NCBI GenBank assembly: GCA_021199135.1
Contig: JAJQIQ010000027.1
Span: forward strand, 1-5,601
Direction of reading: 5' to 3'
Origin: Clostridiales bacterium
GTDB lineage: Bacteria > Bacillota > Clostridia > Lachnospirales > Lachnospiraceae
DNA: 5,601 nucleotides
Shown: piece after piece, positions 1 to 5,601 of the stretch
Numbering within the stretch: the first letter of the stretch is position 1
Layout: each line of letters begins with the position of its first letter
Notes under the pieces: generated by a model
What the model saw: the letters and a program-made list of their open reading frames with translations, nothing else
The model's database searches: none
Told to the model about the DNA's origin: nothing
Translations under genes and position numbers: made by a program

Positions 1-493
<493 letters not shown>

Positions 494-501
494 TGTACTG
501 T

Positions 502-507
502 CCTCCT
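502..507 (-). promoter_or_regulatory. Ribosome binding site fixing the TTG start of rplE
   Basis: On the minus strand this reads AGGAGG, inside the longer purine run GAGAGGAGG, 8 bases before the TTG at 493. The ATT overlapping the TTG by two bases opens a frame that stops after four codons, so TTG is the only sensible start. The site sits wholly in the 17-base gap after the rplX stop codon. Confidence 0.85.
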
Positions 508-510
508 CTC

Positions 511-840
511 TTAATCGATCACATCGCCCGTCGACTTCGCGTAGCGGACCTTGCGATCTCCCTCCATGCGGTAGCCGATGCGCGTCGGCTTGCCCTTGTG
601 GAGGTACATGACGTTGGACGCATGGATTGGAGCTTCCTGCTGAACAATGCCGCCCTGCTGGTTCGCCATGCTGGGCTTCTGGTGCTTCGTGACCATGTTG
701 ATGCCCTCTACCACGAGCCTGTTGTTCTTGCGGTCAACGCTGATGACCTTGCCGTCCTTGCCTTTGTCCTTGCCGGCAATCACCCTGACCATGTCGCCTT
801 TTTTTATCTTTATCTTCGTGTATGTCTTTGTGTCTGCCAT
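511..840 (-). CDS. rplX: 50S ribosomal protein L24
   Basis: L24 is an early assembly protein that binds the 5' region of 23S rRNA and ends up near the exit of the peptide tunnel. The product is 109 residues. Residues 14-41 form the KOW motif ([18 protein letters not shown]...), followed by [11 protein letters not shown] and an acidic-basic C-terminal part containing [17 protein letters not shown]. The first ten residues ([10 protein letters not shown]) extend a little beyond the usual start, which commonly begins close to the IKKGD motif. The ATG at 840-838 is still the best start because AGGAGG lies 7 bases upstream. The next ATG (codon 17) would cut into the KOW motif. The stop is TAA. It follows rplN by 11 bases and precedes rplE by 17, as in standard spc order. 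Confidence 0.98.
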   Translation of the reverse strand: MADTKTYTKIKIKKGDMVRVIAGKDKGKDGKVISVDRKNNRLVVEGINMVTKHQKPSMANQQGGIVQQEAPIHASNVMYLHKGKPTRIGYRMEGDRKVRYAKSTGDVID

Positions 841-847
841 CTTCGTT

Positions 848-853
848 CCTCCT
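848..853 (-). promoter_or_regulatory. rplX ribosome binding site merged with the rplN stop codon
   Basis: On the minus strand the junction reads TATAGGAGGAACG. The AGGAGG that serves rplX shares its first two bases with the TAG that ends rplN (854-852). A ribosome terminating on rplN would therefore cover the rplX initiation region, which lies 7 bases downstream. This suggests translational coupling, but that is inferred from layout only. Confidence 0.8.
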
Positions 854-1220
854 ATAGCACTTCCGGAGCCAGTGAGACGATCTTCATGAACTGCTTCTCA
901 CGCAGCTCGCGGGCAACCGGCCCAAAGATACGGGTCCCACGCGGAGTCTTGTCGTCCTTTATGAGCACTGCCGCGTTCTCGTCAAAACGGATGTAGGAAC
1001 CGTCCTTGCGGCGGGTCTCCTTCACCGTGCGGACCACGACCGCCTTCACGACGTCACCCTTCTTGACGGTGCCGCCCGGCGTCGCGTCCTTAACCGTGGC
1101 TACGATGATGTCGCCGATGTGCGCGTATCGCCTCTTCGAACCGCCCATAACGCGGATGACGAGGATTTCCTTCGCGCCGGTGTTGTCCGCAACCCTCAGT
1201 CTGCTTTCCTGCTGTACCAT
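852..1220 (-). CDS. rplN: 50S ribosomal protein L14
   Basis: L14 sits on the interface side of the large subunit next to L19, contributes to an inter-subunit bridge, and lies near the binding site of the silencing factor RsfS. The product is 122 residues, the usual family length. It begins [18 protein letters not shown] and has the L14 signature at about residues 60-87 ([20 protein letters not shown], then ENAAVLI). It ends with [16 protein letters not shown] and a hydrophobic C-terminus. The second residue is Val where Ile is usual, a conservative change. The ATG at 1220-1218 has AGGAGG 8 bases upstream (1234-1229). The stop is TAG, embedded in the rplX ribosome binding site. In E. coli this gene begins the separate spc operon. 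Here only 19 bases separate it from rpsQ. Confidence 0.99.
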   Translation of the reverse strand: MVQQESRLRVADNTGAKEILVIRVMGGSKRRYAHIGDIIVATVKDATPGGTVKKGDVVKAVVVRTVKETRRKDGSYIRFDENAAVLIKDDKTPRGTRIFGPVARELREKQFMKIVSLAPEVL

Positions 1221-1239
1221 GCCTGTGGCCTCCTTTTCG

Positions 1240-1503
1240 TTATTTAGCCCTCTCGACGATCTCGACGAGTCTCCATCTCTTCTCTTTCGAGAGCGGCCTC
1301 GTCTCCATCACCTTGACCGTGTCGCCAGTCCTTGCATCATTCTTCTCATCATGGGCCTTGAGTTTGTATGTCTTCTTTACGATCTTGCCATAGAGCGGGT
1401 GCCTGACGTTGTTGTGGACGGCAACCACGATGGTCTTGTCCATCTTGTCGCTTACGACCACGCCGACACGCGTCTTCCTAAGATTTCTTTCCTGTCCCTC
1501 CAC
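1240..1503 (-). CDS. rpsQ: 30S ribosomal protein S17, GTG start
   Basis: S17 is a primary 16S rRNA binding protein with an OB fold that helps organise the 5' domain of the small subunit. The product is 87 residues, the usual length. It starts [13 protein letters not shown] after the initiator, continues MDKTIVVAV and YKLKAHDE, and carries the S17 signature at residues 60-72 ([13 protein letters not shown]) followed by [10 protein letters not shown]. The start codon is GTG (1503-1501). AAGGAG lies 9 bases upstream and no in-frame ATG occurs before codon 21, so GTG is well supported. The gap from rpmC, 40 bases, is the longest in the window and holds the ribosome binding site and a possible tiny hairpin. 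The stop is TAA. Confidence 0.98.
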   Translation of the reverse strand: MEGQERNLRKTRVGVVVSDKMDKTIVVAVHNNVRHPLYGKIVKKTYKLKAHDEKNDARTGDTVKVMETRPLSKEKRWRLVEIVERAK

Positions 1504-1513
1504 GACCGAAGTC
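1504..1513 (-). other. Possible C(UUCG)G mini-hairpin between ribosome binding site and rpsQ start
   Basis: The minus strand reads GACTTCGGTC directly before GTG. As RNA this is a three-base-pair stem (GAC with GUC) closed by a UUCG loop on a C-G pair, the most stable tetraloop class known. The stem does not extend, because the next bases would be A opposite G. It fills the spacer between the Shine-Dalgarno sequence and the start. Whether it forms when a ribosome is bound is unknown, and chance occurrence is quite possible. Confidence 0.3.
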
Positions 1514-1518
1514 TCCTT
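1513..1518 (-). promoter_or_regulatory. Ribosome binding site supporting the GTG start of rpsQ
   Basis: The minus strand reads AAGGAG (within GAAAGGAGAC), 9 bases before GTG. It is slightly weaker than the AGGAGG at most other genes here, and it decides the non-ATG start. Its last G can also pair in the small hairpin described at 1504-1513. Confidence 0.8.
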
Positions 1519-1543
1519 TCTTATTTATCGGTTTGAGCCGCCC

Positions 1544-1756
1544 CTACTCGGTCACGGCCATCTGCTTCTGGGTGATTATCGTCTGGATCCTCGCGATGTT
1601 CTTGCGGACCTCGCGGATCCTGGCCGTGTTGTCGAGCTGGTTCGTCGCGTTCTGGAACCGTAAATTAAAGAGCTCCTTCTTCTCGTCAACGAGACGCGCC
1701 TGCAAATCTACGACCGACTGGCTTCTTAATTCCTCTAAGTATGCTTTACTCTTCAT
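1544..1756 (-). CDS. rpmC: 50S ribosomal protein L29
   Basis: L29 is a small protein of two antiparallel alpha-helices that sits beside L23 at the tunnel exit and forms part of the docking platform for trigger factor and signal recognition particle. The product is 70 residues, typical for the family. Helix 1 covers about residues 4-32 and helix 2 about residues 42-62. The L29 signature is clear ([16 protein letters not shown], then [15 protein letters not shown]). The ATG overlaps the rplP TAA stop by one base (TAATG). The start is supported by AAGGCGGTGA upstream, one mismatch from the extended consensus. The stop is TAG. It precedes rpsQ by 40 bases. Confidence 0.98.
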   Translation of the reverse strand: MKSKAYLEELRSQSVVDLQARLVDEKKELFNLRFQNATNQLDNTARIREVRKNIARIQTIITQKQMAVTE

Positions 1757-2184
1757 TATGATTCACCGCCTTCTAACTCTGCACGAGATACGATTTTGCA
1801 TTTGCAGGGCAATTTGTGAACGGCGAGGCGCAGCGCCTCGCGCGCGACATCCTCCGGCACGCCCGCAAGCTCAAACAGCACCCTGTCCGGCTTTACGACA
1901 GCTACCCAGTACTCCGGCGCGCCCTTTCCTTTACCCATGCGGACGCCGAGCGGCTTCTTTGAAACCGGCTTGTCCGGGAATACCTTGATCCATACTTTTC
2001 CGCCACGCTTGACGTGCCTCGTGATTGCGATACGGGCCGCCTCTATCTGGTTCGACTTCAGCCAGCACGGCTCGAGCGCCACGATTCCATACTCGCCGTA
2101 GGCGATCTTGTTCCCGCGCGTAGCCCTGCCCTTCATGGAGCCGCGGAACTGCTTGCGGTGTTTTACTCTCTTTGGCATTAACAT
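1756..2184 (-). CDS. rplP: 50S ribosomal protein L16
   Basis: L16 binds 23S rRNA near the A site and 5S rRNA, and helps position aminoacyl-tRNA in the peptidyl-transferase centre. The product is 142 residues, the usual length for Gram-positive forms. It begins [17 protein letters not shown] and then runs [39 protein letters not shown] and [18 protein letters not shown]. The L16 C-terminal signature is [16 protein letters not shown]. Arg82 sits where E. coli has the hydroxylated Arg81. Three cysteines are present (40, 127 and 129), the last two in LPCKCKIV. ATGs occur at codons 1 and 3. Codon 1 is preferred because AAGGAGG is 12 bases upstream of it, against 18 for codon 3. It starts 2 bases after the rpsC stop and overlaps rpmC by one base. 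Confidence 0.99.
   Translation of the reverse strand: MLMPKRVKHRKQFRGSMKGRATRGNKIAYGEYGIVALEPCWLKSNQIEAARIAITRHVKRGGKVWIKVFPDKPVSKKPLGVRMGKGKGAPEYWVAVVKPDRVLFELAGVPEDVAREALRLAVHKLPCKCKIVSRAELEGGES
1763..1772 (-). promoter_or_regulatory. Imperfect extended Shine-Dalgarno of rpmC inside the end of rplP
   Basis: The minus strand reads AAGGCGGTGA, which differs from AAGGAGGTGA by one base. It ends 6 bases before the rpmC ATG. It lies wholly within the last codons of rplP (Glu-Gly-Gly-Glu) and is the weakest such site among the complete genes. With the one-base stop/start overlap, this points to rpmC relying partly on ribosomes that have just finished rplP, which is an inference from layout. Confidence 0.6.
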
Positions 2185-2186
2185 GA

Positions 2187-2843
2187 TTACTGAGCGCCTC
2201 CTTCCTTATTTCCCTTGGTTGGAAGAACCTCACCCTTGTAGATCCAGACCTTGACGCCAATCTTTCCGTAGGTCGTGTCGGCCTCGGCGAAGCCATAGTC
2301 GATGTCCGCGCGCAGCGTCTGCAGCGGGATCGTCCCCTCTGAGTAGAACTCGGTGCGCGCCATGTCCGCGCCGCCCAGGCGGCCTGAAACGGAAGTCTTT
2401 ATGCCCTTCGCGCCGGTCTTCATCGCACGGCCCATGCACGACTTCATCGCGCGGCGGAACGATACGCGGTTCTCGAGCTGGAGCGCGATGTTCTCAGCGA
2501 CAAGCTGCGCGTCGCGGTCCGGGCGCTTCACTTCCTTGATGTCCACGACGAGCTTCTTGTCGGTGAGCTTCTGCACGTCGGCCTTGATCTTCTCGATCTC
2601 TGAGCCGCCCTTGCCGATGACCACGCCCGGCTTTGCGGTGTAGATGGTGACCTTCACGCGGTCTGACGCCCTCTCGATCTCAATCTTTGAGACGCCCGCC
2701 GCGTACAGCTTTTTCTTCAAGAATTCCCTGATCCTGTAATCCTCTACGAGCAGATCAGCGAAATCGTCCTCGGCATACCACTTGGAGTCCCAATCCTTGA
2801 TAACGCCGACCCTCAATCCATGCGGATTAACTTTCTGTCCCAT
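2187..2843 (-). CDS. rpsC: 30S ribosomal protein S3
   Basis: S3 lies in the head of the small subunit at the mRNA entry channel and, with S4 and S5, contributes to unwinding of structured mRNA. The product is 218 residues, normal for the family. It has an N-terminal domain ([20 protein letters not shown]), a type II KH domain with the GXXG loop at residues 77-80 (GKGG), and a C-terminal domain with the S3 signature from about residue 154 ([17 protein letters not shown], then [19 protein letters not shown]). Arg130, Arg131 and Lys134 correspond to the basic residues implicated in helicase action in E. coli. Residue 136 is Cys where I recall Thr or Gln in relatives. AGGAGG lies 5 bases before the ATG. 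The stop is TAA, 2 bases before rplP. Confidence 0.99.
   Translation of the reverse strand: MGQKVNPHGLRVGVIKDWDSKWYAEDDFADLLVEDYRIREFLKKKLYAAGVSKIEIERASDRVKVTIYTAKPGVVIGKGGSEIEKIKADVQKLTDKKLVVDIKEVKRPDRDAQLVAENIALQLENRVSFRRAMKSCMGRAMKTGAKGIKTSVSGRLGGADMARTEFYSEGTIPLQTLRADIDYGFAEADTTYGKIGVKVWIYKGEVLPTKGNKEGGAQ
2197..2203 (-). promoter_or_regulatory. rplP ribosome binding site encoded in the last codons of rpsC
   Basis: The minus strand reads AAGGAGG, 12 bases before the first rplP ATG (2184). It lies in the rpsC codons for Lys-Glu-Gly-Gly near that protein's end. The location favours codon 1 of rplP over the ATG at codon 3, though the spacing is on the long side. Confidence 0.7.
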
Positions 2844-2848
2844 GACTG

Positions 2849-2854
2849 CCTCCT
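2849..2854 (-). promoter_or_regulatory. rpsC ribosome binding site merged with the rplV stop codon
   Basis: The minus strand reads GATAGGAGGCAGTC before the rpsC ATG. The AGGAGG shares two bases with the TAG that ends rplV (2855-2853), the same arrangement as at the rplN/rplX junction. Spacing to the start is 5 bases, the shortest in the window. Confidence 0.8.
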
Positions 2855-3242
2855 ATCTCTCATCAAGCACAATTGTGATGTGGCTCGTTCTCTTTTCGAT
2901 CCTGTATGCCCTTCCCTGTGCCCTCGGGCGGATACGCTTCATCGTCGGCCCCTTGTTCGCGTAGCACTCCGCGACGTAAAGGTTCTCGGCCTTCATGCCG
3001 TTGTTGTTCTCCGCGTTCGCGATGGCTGACTTAAGGAGCTTCTCGATAAGGCTTGAAGCATATCGCGGGTTGTAGGATACGATCGCGAGCGCCGTCTTTA
3101 CGTCCTTGCCGCGGATCGCGTCCAGCACGAAGCACGCTTTCTGCACGGACACCCTGGCGTATGACAGCTTAGCTGACGGCCTCATGTCCCTCGTGCTCTC
3201 GTTTCTCTCTCTCTTTATCTGGGTCCTGTGCCCTCTTGACAT
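2853..3242 (-). CDS. rplV: 50S ribosomal protein L22 with N-terminal extension
   Basis: L22 binds several 23S rRNA domains during assembly. Its long beta-hairpin lines the narrowest part of the exit tunnel opposite L4 and is a known site of macrolide-resistance changes. The product is 129 residues, longer than the roughly 110 of E. coli. The first 20 residues are basic and hydrophilic (MSRGHRTQIKRERNESTRDM). The conserved core follows: AKLSYARVSVQKACFVLDAI, SAIANAENN, and the hairpin and signature RPRAQGRAYRIEKRTSHI. The ATG at 3242-3240 is taken because AGGAGG lies 7 bases upstream (3255-3250). The ATG at codon 20 has no comparable site. From memory, similar extensions occur in Lachnospiraceae L22. 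The stop is TAG, embedded in the rpsC ribosome binding site. Confidence 0.98.
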   Translation of the reverse strand: MSRGHRTQIKRERNESTRDMRPSAKLSYARVSVQKACFVLDAIRGKDVKTALAIVSYNPRYASSLIEKLLKSAIANAENNNGMKAENLYVAECYANKGPTMKRIRPRAQGRAYRIEKRTSHITIVLDER

Positions 3243-3263
3243 GAAAAAACCTCCTCTCTGTAA

Positions 3264-3548
3264 TTACTTCCTCACGCCCGACTTCTTCTCGTCCTTGCCG
3301 TGGCCCCTGTAGGTCCTCGTGGCGACGAACTCGCCGAGCTTGTGTCCGACCATGTCCTCGGTCACGTAGACCGGAACGTGCTTCCTCCCGTCGTGCACCG
3401 CGAATGTGTGTCCTACAAATGACGGGAAGATGGTGGAACGGCGGGACCAGGTCTTTATCACTGACTTTTCCCCGGAAGCGTTCATGGCATCTACCTTTTT
3501 CAACAGGCTTTCATCCGCAAATGGGCCTTTCTTTAATGAACGTGACAT
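3264..3548 (-). CDS. rpsS: 30S ribosomal protein S19
   Basis: S19 binds 16S rRNA in the head of the small subunit with S13 and contributes to a bridge to the large subunit next to the A-site tRNA. The product is 94 residues, the usual length. It starts [20 protein letters not shown] and continues [21 protein letters not shown]. The S19 signature runs from about residue 53 to 77 ([20 protein letters not shown], then EFVATRT). It ends [15 protein letters not shown] with the usual lysine-rich tail. The ATG has AGGAGG 8 bases upstream (3562-3557). The stop is TAA, 21 bases before rplV. Confidence 0.99.
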   Translation of the reverse strand: MSRSLKKGPFADESLLKKVDAMNASGEKSVIKTWSRRSTIFPSFVGHTFAVHDGRKHVPVYVTEDMVGHKLGEFVATRTYRGHGKDEKKSGVRK

Positions 3549-3564
3549 TTCCTAATCCTCCTAA

Positions 3565-4407
3565 TTATTTGATTGCCTTACCGTCTCTTCTTCTTACGAT
3601 GTACTTGTTGGACTGCTTGTGCTTCTTCCTGGTCTTAAGGCCCAACGCAGGCTTGCCCCACGGGGTCACGGGGCCCGGGCGCCCGATCGGGGCCTTGCCC
3701 TCGCCACCGCCGTGCGGATGATCGTTCGGGTTCATGACTGAACCGCGGACCGTCGGGCGGATTCCCATGTGGCGCTTCCTTCCGGCCTTGCCGATGTTTA
3801 TCAGGTTGTGGTCGCCGTTGCCGACGACGCCGATGGTGGCGCGGCACTTGATCGGAACCATGCGCATCTCGCCTGACGGGAGGCGGAGCGTCGCGTACTT
3901 GCCTTCCTTGGCCATCAGCTGTGCGCTAAGGCCCGCTGCGCGTACCATCTGTCCGCCCTTGCCCGGGATCATCTCGATGTTGTGGATCTGCGTGCCGACC
4001 GGGATGTTCTCGAGCGGCAGGCAATTGCCCACGCGAACCTCGGCGTTCGGGCCGTTCATGACCTTCATGCCGTCCGTTAGCCCCGCCGGCGCGAGGATGT
4101 ATGACTTCTGGCCGTCCTCGTAGCAGATGAGGGCGATGTTTGCGGAGCGGTTCGGGTCGTACTCGATGCCGATGACCTTTGCCGGCATGTCGTCCTTGTT
4201 CCTCTTGAAGTCTACGAGCCTGTACTTCCGCTTGTTGCCGCCGCCGCGATGCCTGACGGTGATCTTGCCCTGGTTGTTGCGGCCGGCGTTCTTGTTCAGG
4301 CTGACGGTGAGTGACCTCTCAGGGGTGTTCTTCGTGATCTCTGAGTGGTCTGAGACCGTCATATGGCGCCTGGACGGCGTATATGGATTGTAGGATTTGA
4401 TACCCAT
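3565..4407 (-). CDS. rplB: 50S ribosomal protein L2
   Basis: L2 is one of the oldest and largest ribosomal proteins. It is needed for subunit association, tRNA binding and an active peptidyl-transferase centre. The product is 280 residues, against about 273-278 usual. It has an OB-fold domain at about residues 42-118 ([12 protein letters not shown], then [18 protein letters not shown]), an SH3-like domain at about 120-195 ([20 protein letters not shown], then [14 protein letters not shown]), and a C-terminal globular region with [20 protein letters not shown]. His230 and His232 fall in the conserved loop where E. coli has the functionally important His229. It ends [26 protein letters not shown] lies 7 bases before the ATG. 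A 38-base gap separates it from rplW, in which I see only a weak four-pair inverted repeat. The stop is TAA. Confidence 0.99.
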   Translation of the reverse strand: MGIKSYNPYTPSRRHMTVSDHSEITKNTPERSLTVSLNKNAGRNNQGKITVRHRGGGNKRKYRLVDFKRNKDDMPAKVIGIEYDPNRSANIALICYEDGQKSYILAPAGLTDGMKVMNGPNAEVRVGNCLPLENIPVGTQIHNIEMIPGKGGQMVRAAGLSAQLMAKEGKYATLRLPSGEMRMVPIKCRATIGVVGNGDHNLINIGKAGRKRHMGIRPTVRGSVMNPNDHPHGGGEGKAPIGRPGPVTPWGKPALGLKTRKKHKQSNKYIVRRRDGKAIK

Positions 4408-4445
4408 TGTCTTTCTCCTTTCAGATTCTTTTGATCTTCCCTATT

Positions 4446-4745
4446 TTACAATCCTGAGAAGATCTCTATGTCCTTGCTGTCCGCGGTGAGCTTTACGATG
4501 GCCTTCTTGGTCTTCGCGGTCATGCCGACCGTCCTGCCGCGGCGCCTTTTCTTGCCCGGGCAGTTCATCGTGTTCACCCTCTCGACCTTGACGCCGTCAA
4601 ACATCTTCTCGACGGCCTCCTTTATCATGGTCTTGTTCGCCTCCGGATGAACGAGGAACGTGTACTCCTTGTCCGCCATGAGCGACATGCTCTTCTCGGT
4701 GACCACCGGCTTTAAGATCACGTCGTAATACTGTAAACTTGCCAT
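4446..4745 (-). CDS. rplW: 50S ribosomal protein L23
   Basis: L23 sits at the tunnel exit and is the main docking site for trigger factor and signal recognition particle. The product is 99 residues, typical of the family. It begins [20 protein letters not shown]. The VTEK motif (residues 15-18) holds Glu17, equivalent to the E. coli Glu18 that contacts trigger factor. A basic loop follows ([13 protein letters not shown], residues 62-74) and the L23 signature lies at about 80-96 ([17 protein letters not shown]). The ATG overlaps the rplD TAA stop by one base (TAATG). A strong AGGAGGT site lies 10 bases upstream within rplD. The stop is TAA, 38 bases before rplB. Confidence 0.99.
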   Translation of the reverse strand: MASLQYYDVILKPVVTEKSMSLMADKEYTFLVHPEANKTMIKEAVEKMFDGVKVERVNTMNCPGKKRRRGRTVGMTAKTKKAIVKLTADSKDIEIFSGL

Positions 4746-5365
4746 TATGCGTACACCTCCTCAATCTTTATGATGGTGTCCCTGTCGCACACCAACGTGT
4801 CGTATTTGAGTATGTCATAGACATTGATCTCGTTCGTCTGCGCGGTCTTGACGTTCGGCACGTTCCTCGCTGAGAGGATGACGTTTTGATCCATGCCACC
4901 CAGGACGACGAGCGCCTTCTTTAAGTTAAGGTTGTCCATCATCTTGGCGAAATTCTTGGTCTTTATCTCGTCGAACTTCAGCTCCTCGAGCACGATGAGC
5001 TTGCCCTCCTGCACCCTGGAAGTCAGCGCAGACTTGAGCGCCGCACGCTTCTCCTTGCGGTTTACCTTGAAGTGGTAATCCCTCGGTACCGGTGCGAACA
5101 CGACTCCGCCGCCCTTCCACTGCGGTGCGCGGATGGAACCCTGCCTGGCGTGGCCCGTGCCCTTCTGCCTCCACGGCTTGCGGCCGCCCCCGCGCACTTC
5201 TGAGCGGGTCTTTGCCTTCTGCGTGCCCTGGCGCTTGTTCGCCAGATGCTGGACGACTGCCAGATGCACCAGATGCTCGTTGATCTCTACGCCGAAGACT
5301 CCGTCGCTCAGCCTAATTGAGCCGACTTCTCTTCCGTCCATATTGTAAACAGCTACTTTAGCCAT
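4745..5365 (-). CDS. rplD: 50S ribosomal protein L4
   Basis: L4 binds domain I of 23S rRNA early in assembly, and its extended loop reaches the exit-tunnel constriction opposite L22. In E. coli it also represses its own S10 operon. The product is 206 residues, the usual length. The N-terminus [17 protein letters not shown] leads into the long conserved loop at about residues 54-91 ([20 protein letters not shown], then [19 protein letters not shown]). The globular C-terminal part contains [17 protein letters not shown] and ends [19 protein letters not shown]. All the usual loop residues appear present. AAGGAGG lies 9 bases before the ATG (5381-5375). It follows rplC by 27 bases and overlaps rplW by one base. 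Whether L4 autoregulates here cannot be seen, because the operon leader is outside the window. Confidence 0.99.
   Translation of the reverse strand: MAKVAVYNMDGREVGSIRLSDGVFGVEINEHLVHLAVVQHLANKRQGTQKAKTRSEVRGGGRKPWRQKGTGHARQGSIRAPQWKGGGVVFAPVPRDYHFKVNRKEKRAALKSALTSRVQEGKLIVLEELKFDEIKTKNFAKMMDNLNLKKALVVLGGMDQNVILSARNVPNVKTAQTNEINVYDILKYDTLVCDRDTIIKIEEVYA
4756..4761 (-). promoter_or_regulatory. rplW ribosome binding site inside the end of rplD
   Basis: The minus strand reads GAGGAGGTG, a strong Shine-Dalgarno, in the rplD codons for Glu-Glu-Val just before that gene's stop. It is 10 bases before the rplW ATG. Unlike the rpmC junction, the TAATG overlap here is backed by a full-strength site, so rplW should also be able to initiate independently. 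Confidence 0.8.
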
Positions 5366-5392
5366 CTCAGATTTCCTCCTTCCGTAGCTTCC

Positions 5393-5601
5393 TTATTTCT
5401 TGTTGACCTTGACGGTCTCCTTCACGGTGATGAGGCCCTTCCTCGGTCCCGGAACCGCGCCCTTTAACAGGAGAAGATTGTTCTCCGCGTCCACGCGCAC
5501 GACCTCGAGGTTCTGCGTCGTGACCCTCACGCAGCCCATGTGTCCGGGCATTCCCTTGCCCTTGAAGACCTTGCTCGGTGAGGAGCAGGCTCCGTTTGAG
5601 C
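5393..5601 (-). CDS. rplC: 50S ribosomal protein L3, C-terminal part only
   Basis: L3 is one of the first proteins to bind 23S rRNA, and a long loop of it reaches the peptidyl-transferase centre. Only the last 68 codons are in the window; the 5' two-thirds (the family is about 205-215 residues) runs off the right edge. The visible protein reads [20 protein letters not shown], then [20 protein letters not shown] and [20 protein letters not shown], ending in TAA at 5395-5393. [12 protein letters not shown] matches the conserved segment next to the catalytic-centre loop, and QNLEVVRVD and KGAVPGP are standard L3 C-terminal motifs. The Cys after HMG stands where Asn or Gly is more common. Its position upstream of rplD is the canonical S10 order. 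Confidence 0.96.
   Translation of the reverse strand, partial: SNGACSSPSKVFKGKGMPGHMGCVRVTTQNLEVVRVDAENNLLLLKGAVPGPRKGLITVKETVKVNKK

Noticed and set aside
1006..1536. A plus-strand open frame of 176 codons opposite rplN and rpsQ
   Set aside because: It is antisense to rplN and rpsQ, and its low-complexity Ser/Leu-rich product is typical of shadow frames.
1504..1543. A longer ACCGA/TCGGT stem enclosing the rpsQ ribosome binding site
   Set aside because: It has only five pairs around a 17-base loop and competes with the smaller UUCG hairpin, so it is unlikely to be stable enough to mask the site.
1931..2296. A minus-strand open frame of 121 codons spanning the rpsC/rplP junction in another frame
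   Set aside because: Its Arg/Pro-rich product comes from reading conserved genes out of frame. Both genes beneath it are complete and intact.
3734..4123. A plus-strand open frame of 129 codons inside rplB
   Set aside because: It lies entirely antisense to conserved L2 sequence and has no recognisable domain.
4408..4445. A possible terminator or attenuator in the 38-base rplW/rplB gap
   Set aside because: Only a four-pair AGAT/ATCT inverted repeat with a seven-base loop is visible, with no T run. That is too weak for a terminator.
4919..4931. Apparent preference for TTA leucine codons just before lysine in a GC-rich cluster
   Set aside because: Checking Leu-Lys pairs across the genes showed a mixture of TTA, CTT, CTC, CTG and TTG, so there is no consistent pattern.

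Overview
The whole window is one stretch of the universally conserved S10-spc ribosomal protein cluster, read from the minus strand. In transcription order (right to left) the genes are: rplC (L3, 3' end only), rplD (L4), rplW (L23), rplB (L2), rpsS (S19), rplV (L22), rpsC (S3), rplP (L16), rpmC (L29), rpsQ (S17), rplN (L14), rplX (L24) and rplE (L5, lacking its last residues). This is the canonical bacterial order with no insertion, loss or rearrangement. Eleven genes are complete and two are cut by the window edges.

The genes are packed tightly. Gaps range from 2 to 40 bases, and two junctions (rplD/rplW and rplP/rpmC) overlap by one base as TAATG. Nearly every gene has a strong purine-rich Shine-Dalgarno (SD) sequence, usually AGGAGG, 5-12 bases before its start. 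Several of these lie inside the end of the upstream gene or contain its stop codon. Two genes use non-ATG starts: TTG for rplE and GTG for rpsQ. I see no promoter, factor-independent terminator, tRNA, mobile element, CRISPR array or long repeat, and no gene-free stretch longer than 40 bases. The S10 promoter and leader would lie beyond the right edge, upstream of rpsJ. The rest of spc (rpsN/rpsZ, rpsH, rplF and so on) would lie beyond the left edge.

The organism is most likely a Gram-positive anaerobe of class Clostridia, probably near the Lachnospiraceae. This rests on remembered family sequences, not a search: the N-terminally extended L22, the S3 N-terminus, the L16 C-terminus with two cysteines, and the strong AGGAGG sites all fit. 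Coding sequence is GC-rich with mostly G or C at third positions, which is high for that group, so the placement below class level is tentative.

Together the genes supply proteins to both ribosomal subunits. L2, L3, L4 and L14 build the peptidyl-transferase and factor-binding side. L4, L22, L23, L24 and L29 surround the exit tunnel. L5 and L16 contact 5S rRNA and tRNA. S3, S17 and S19 belong to the small subunit. I found no undescribed system. The findings below are modest points about start codons and junction architecture.
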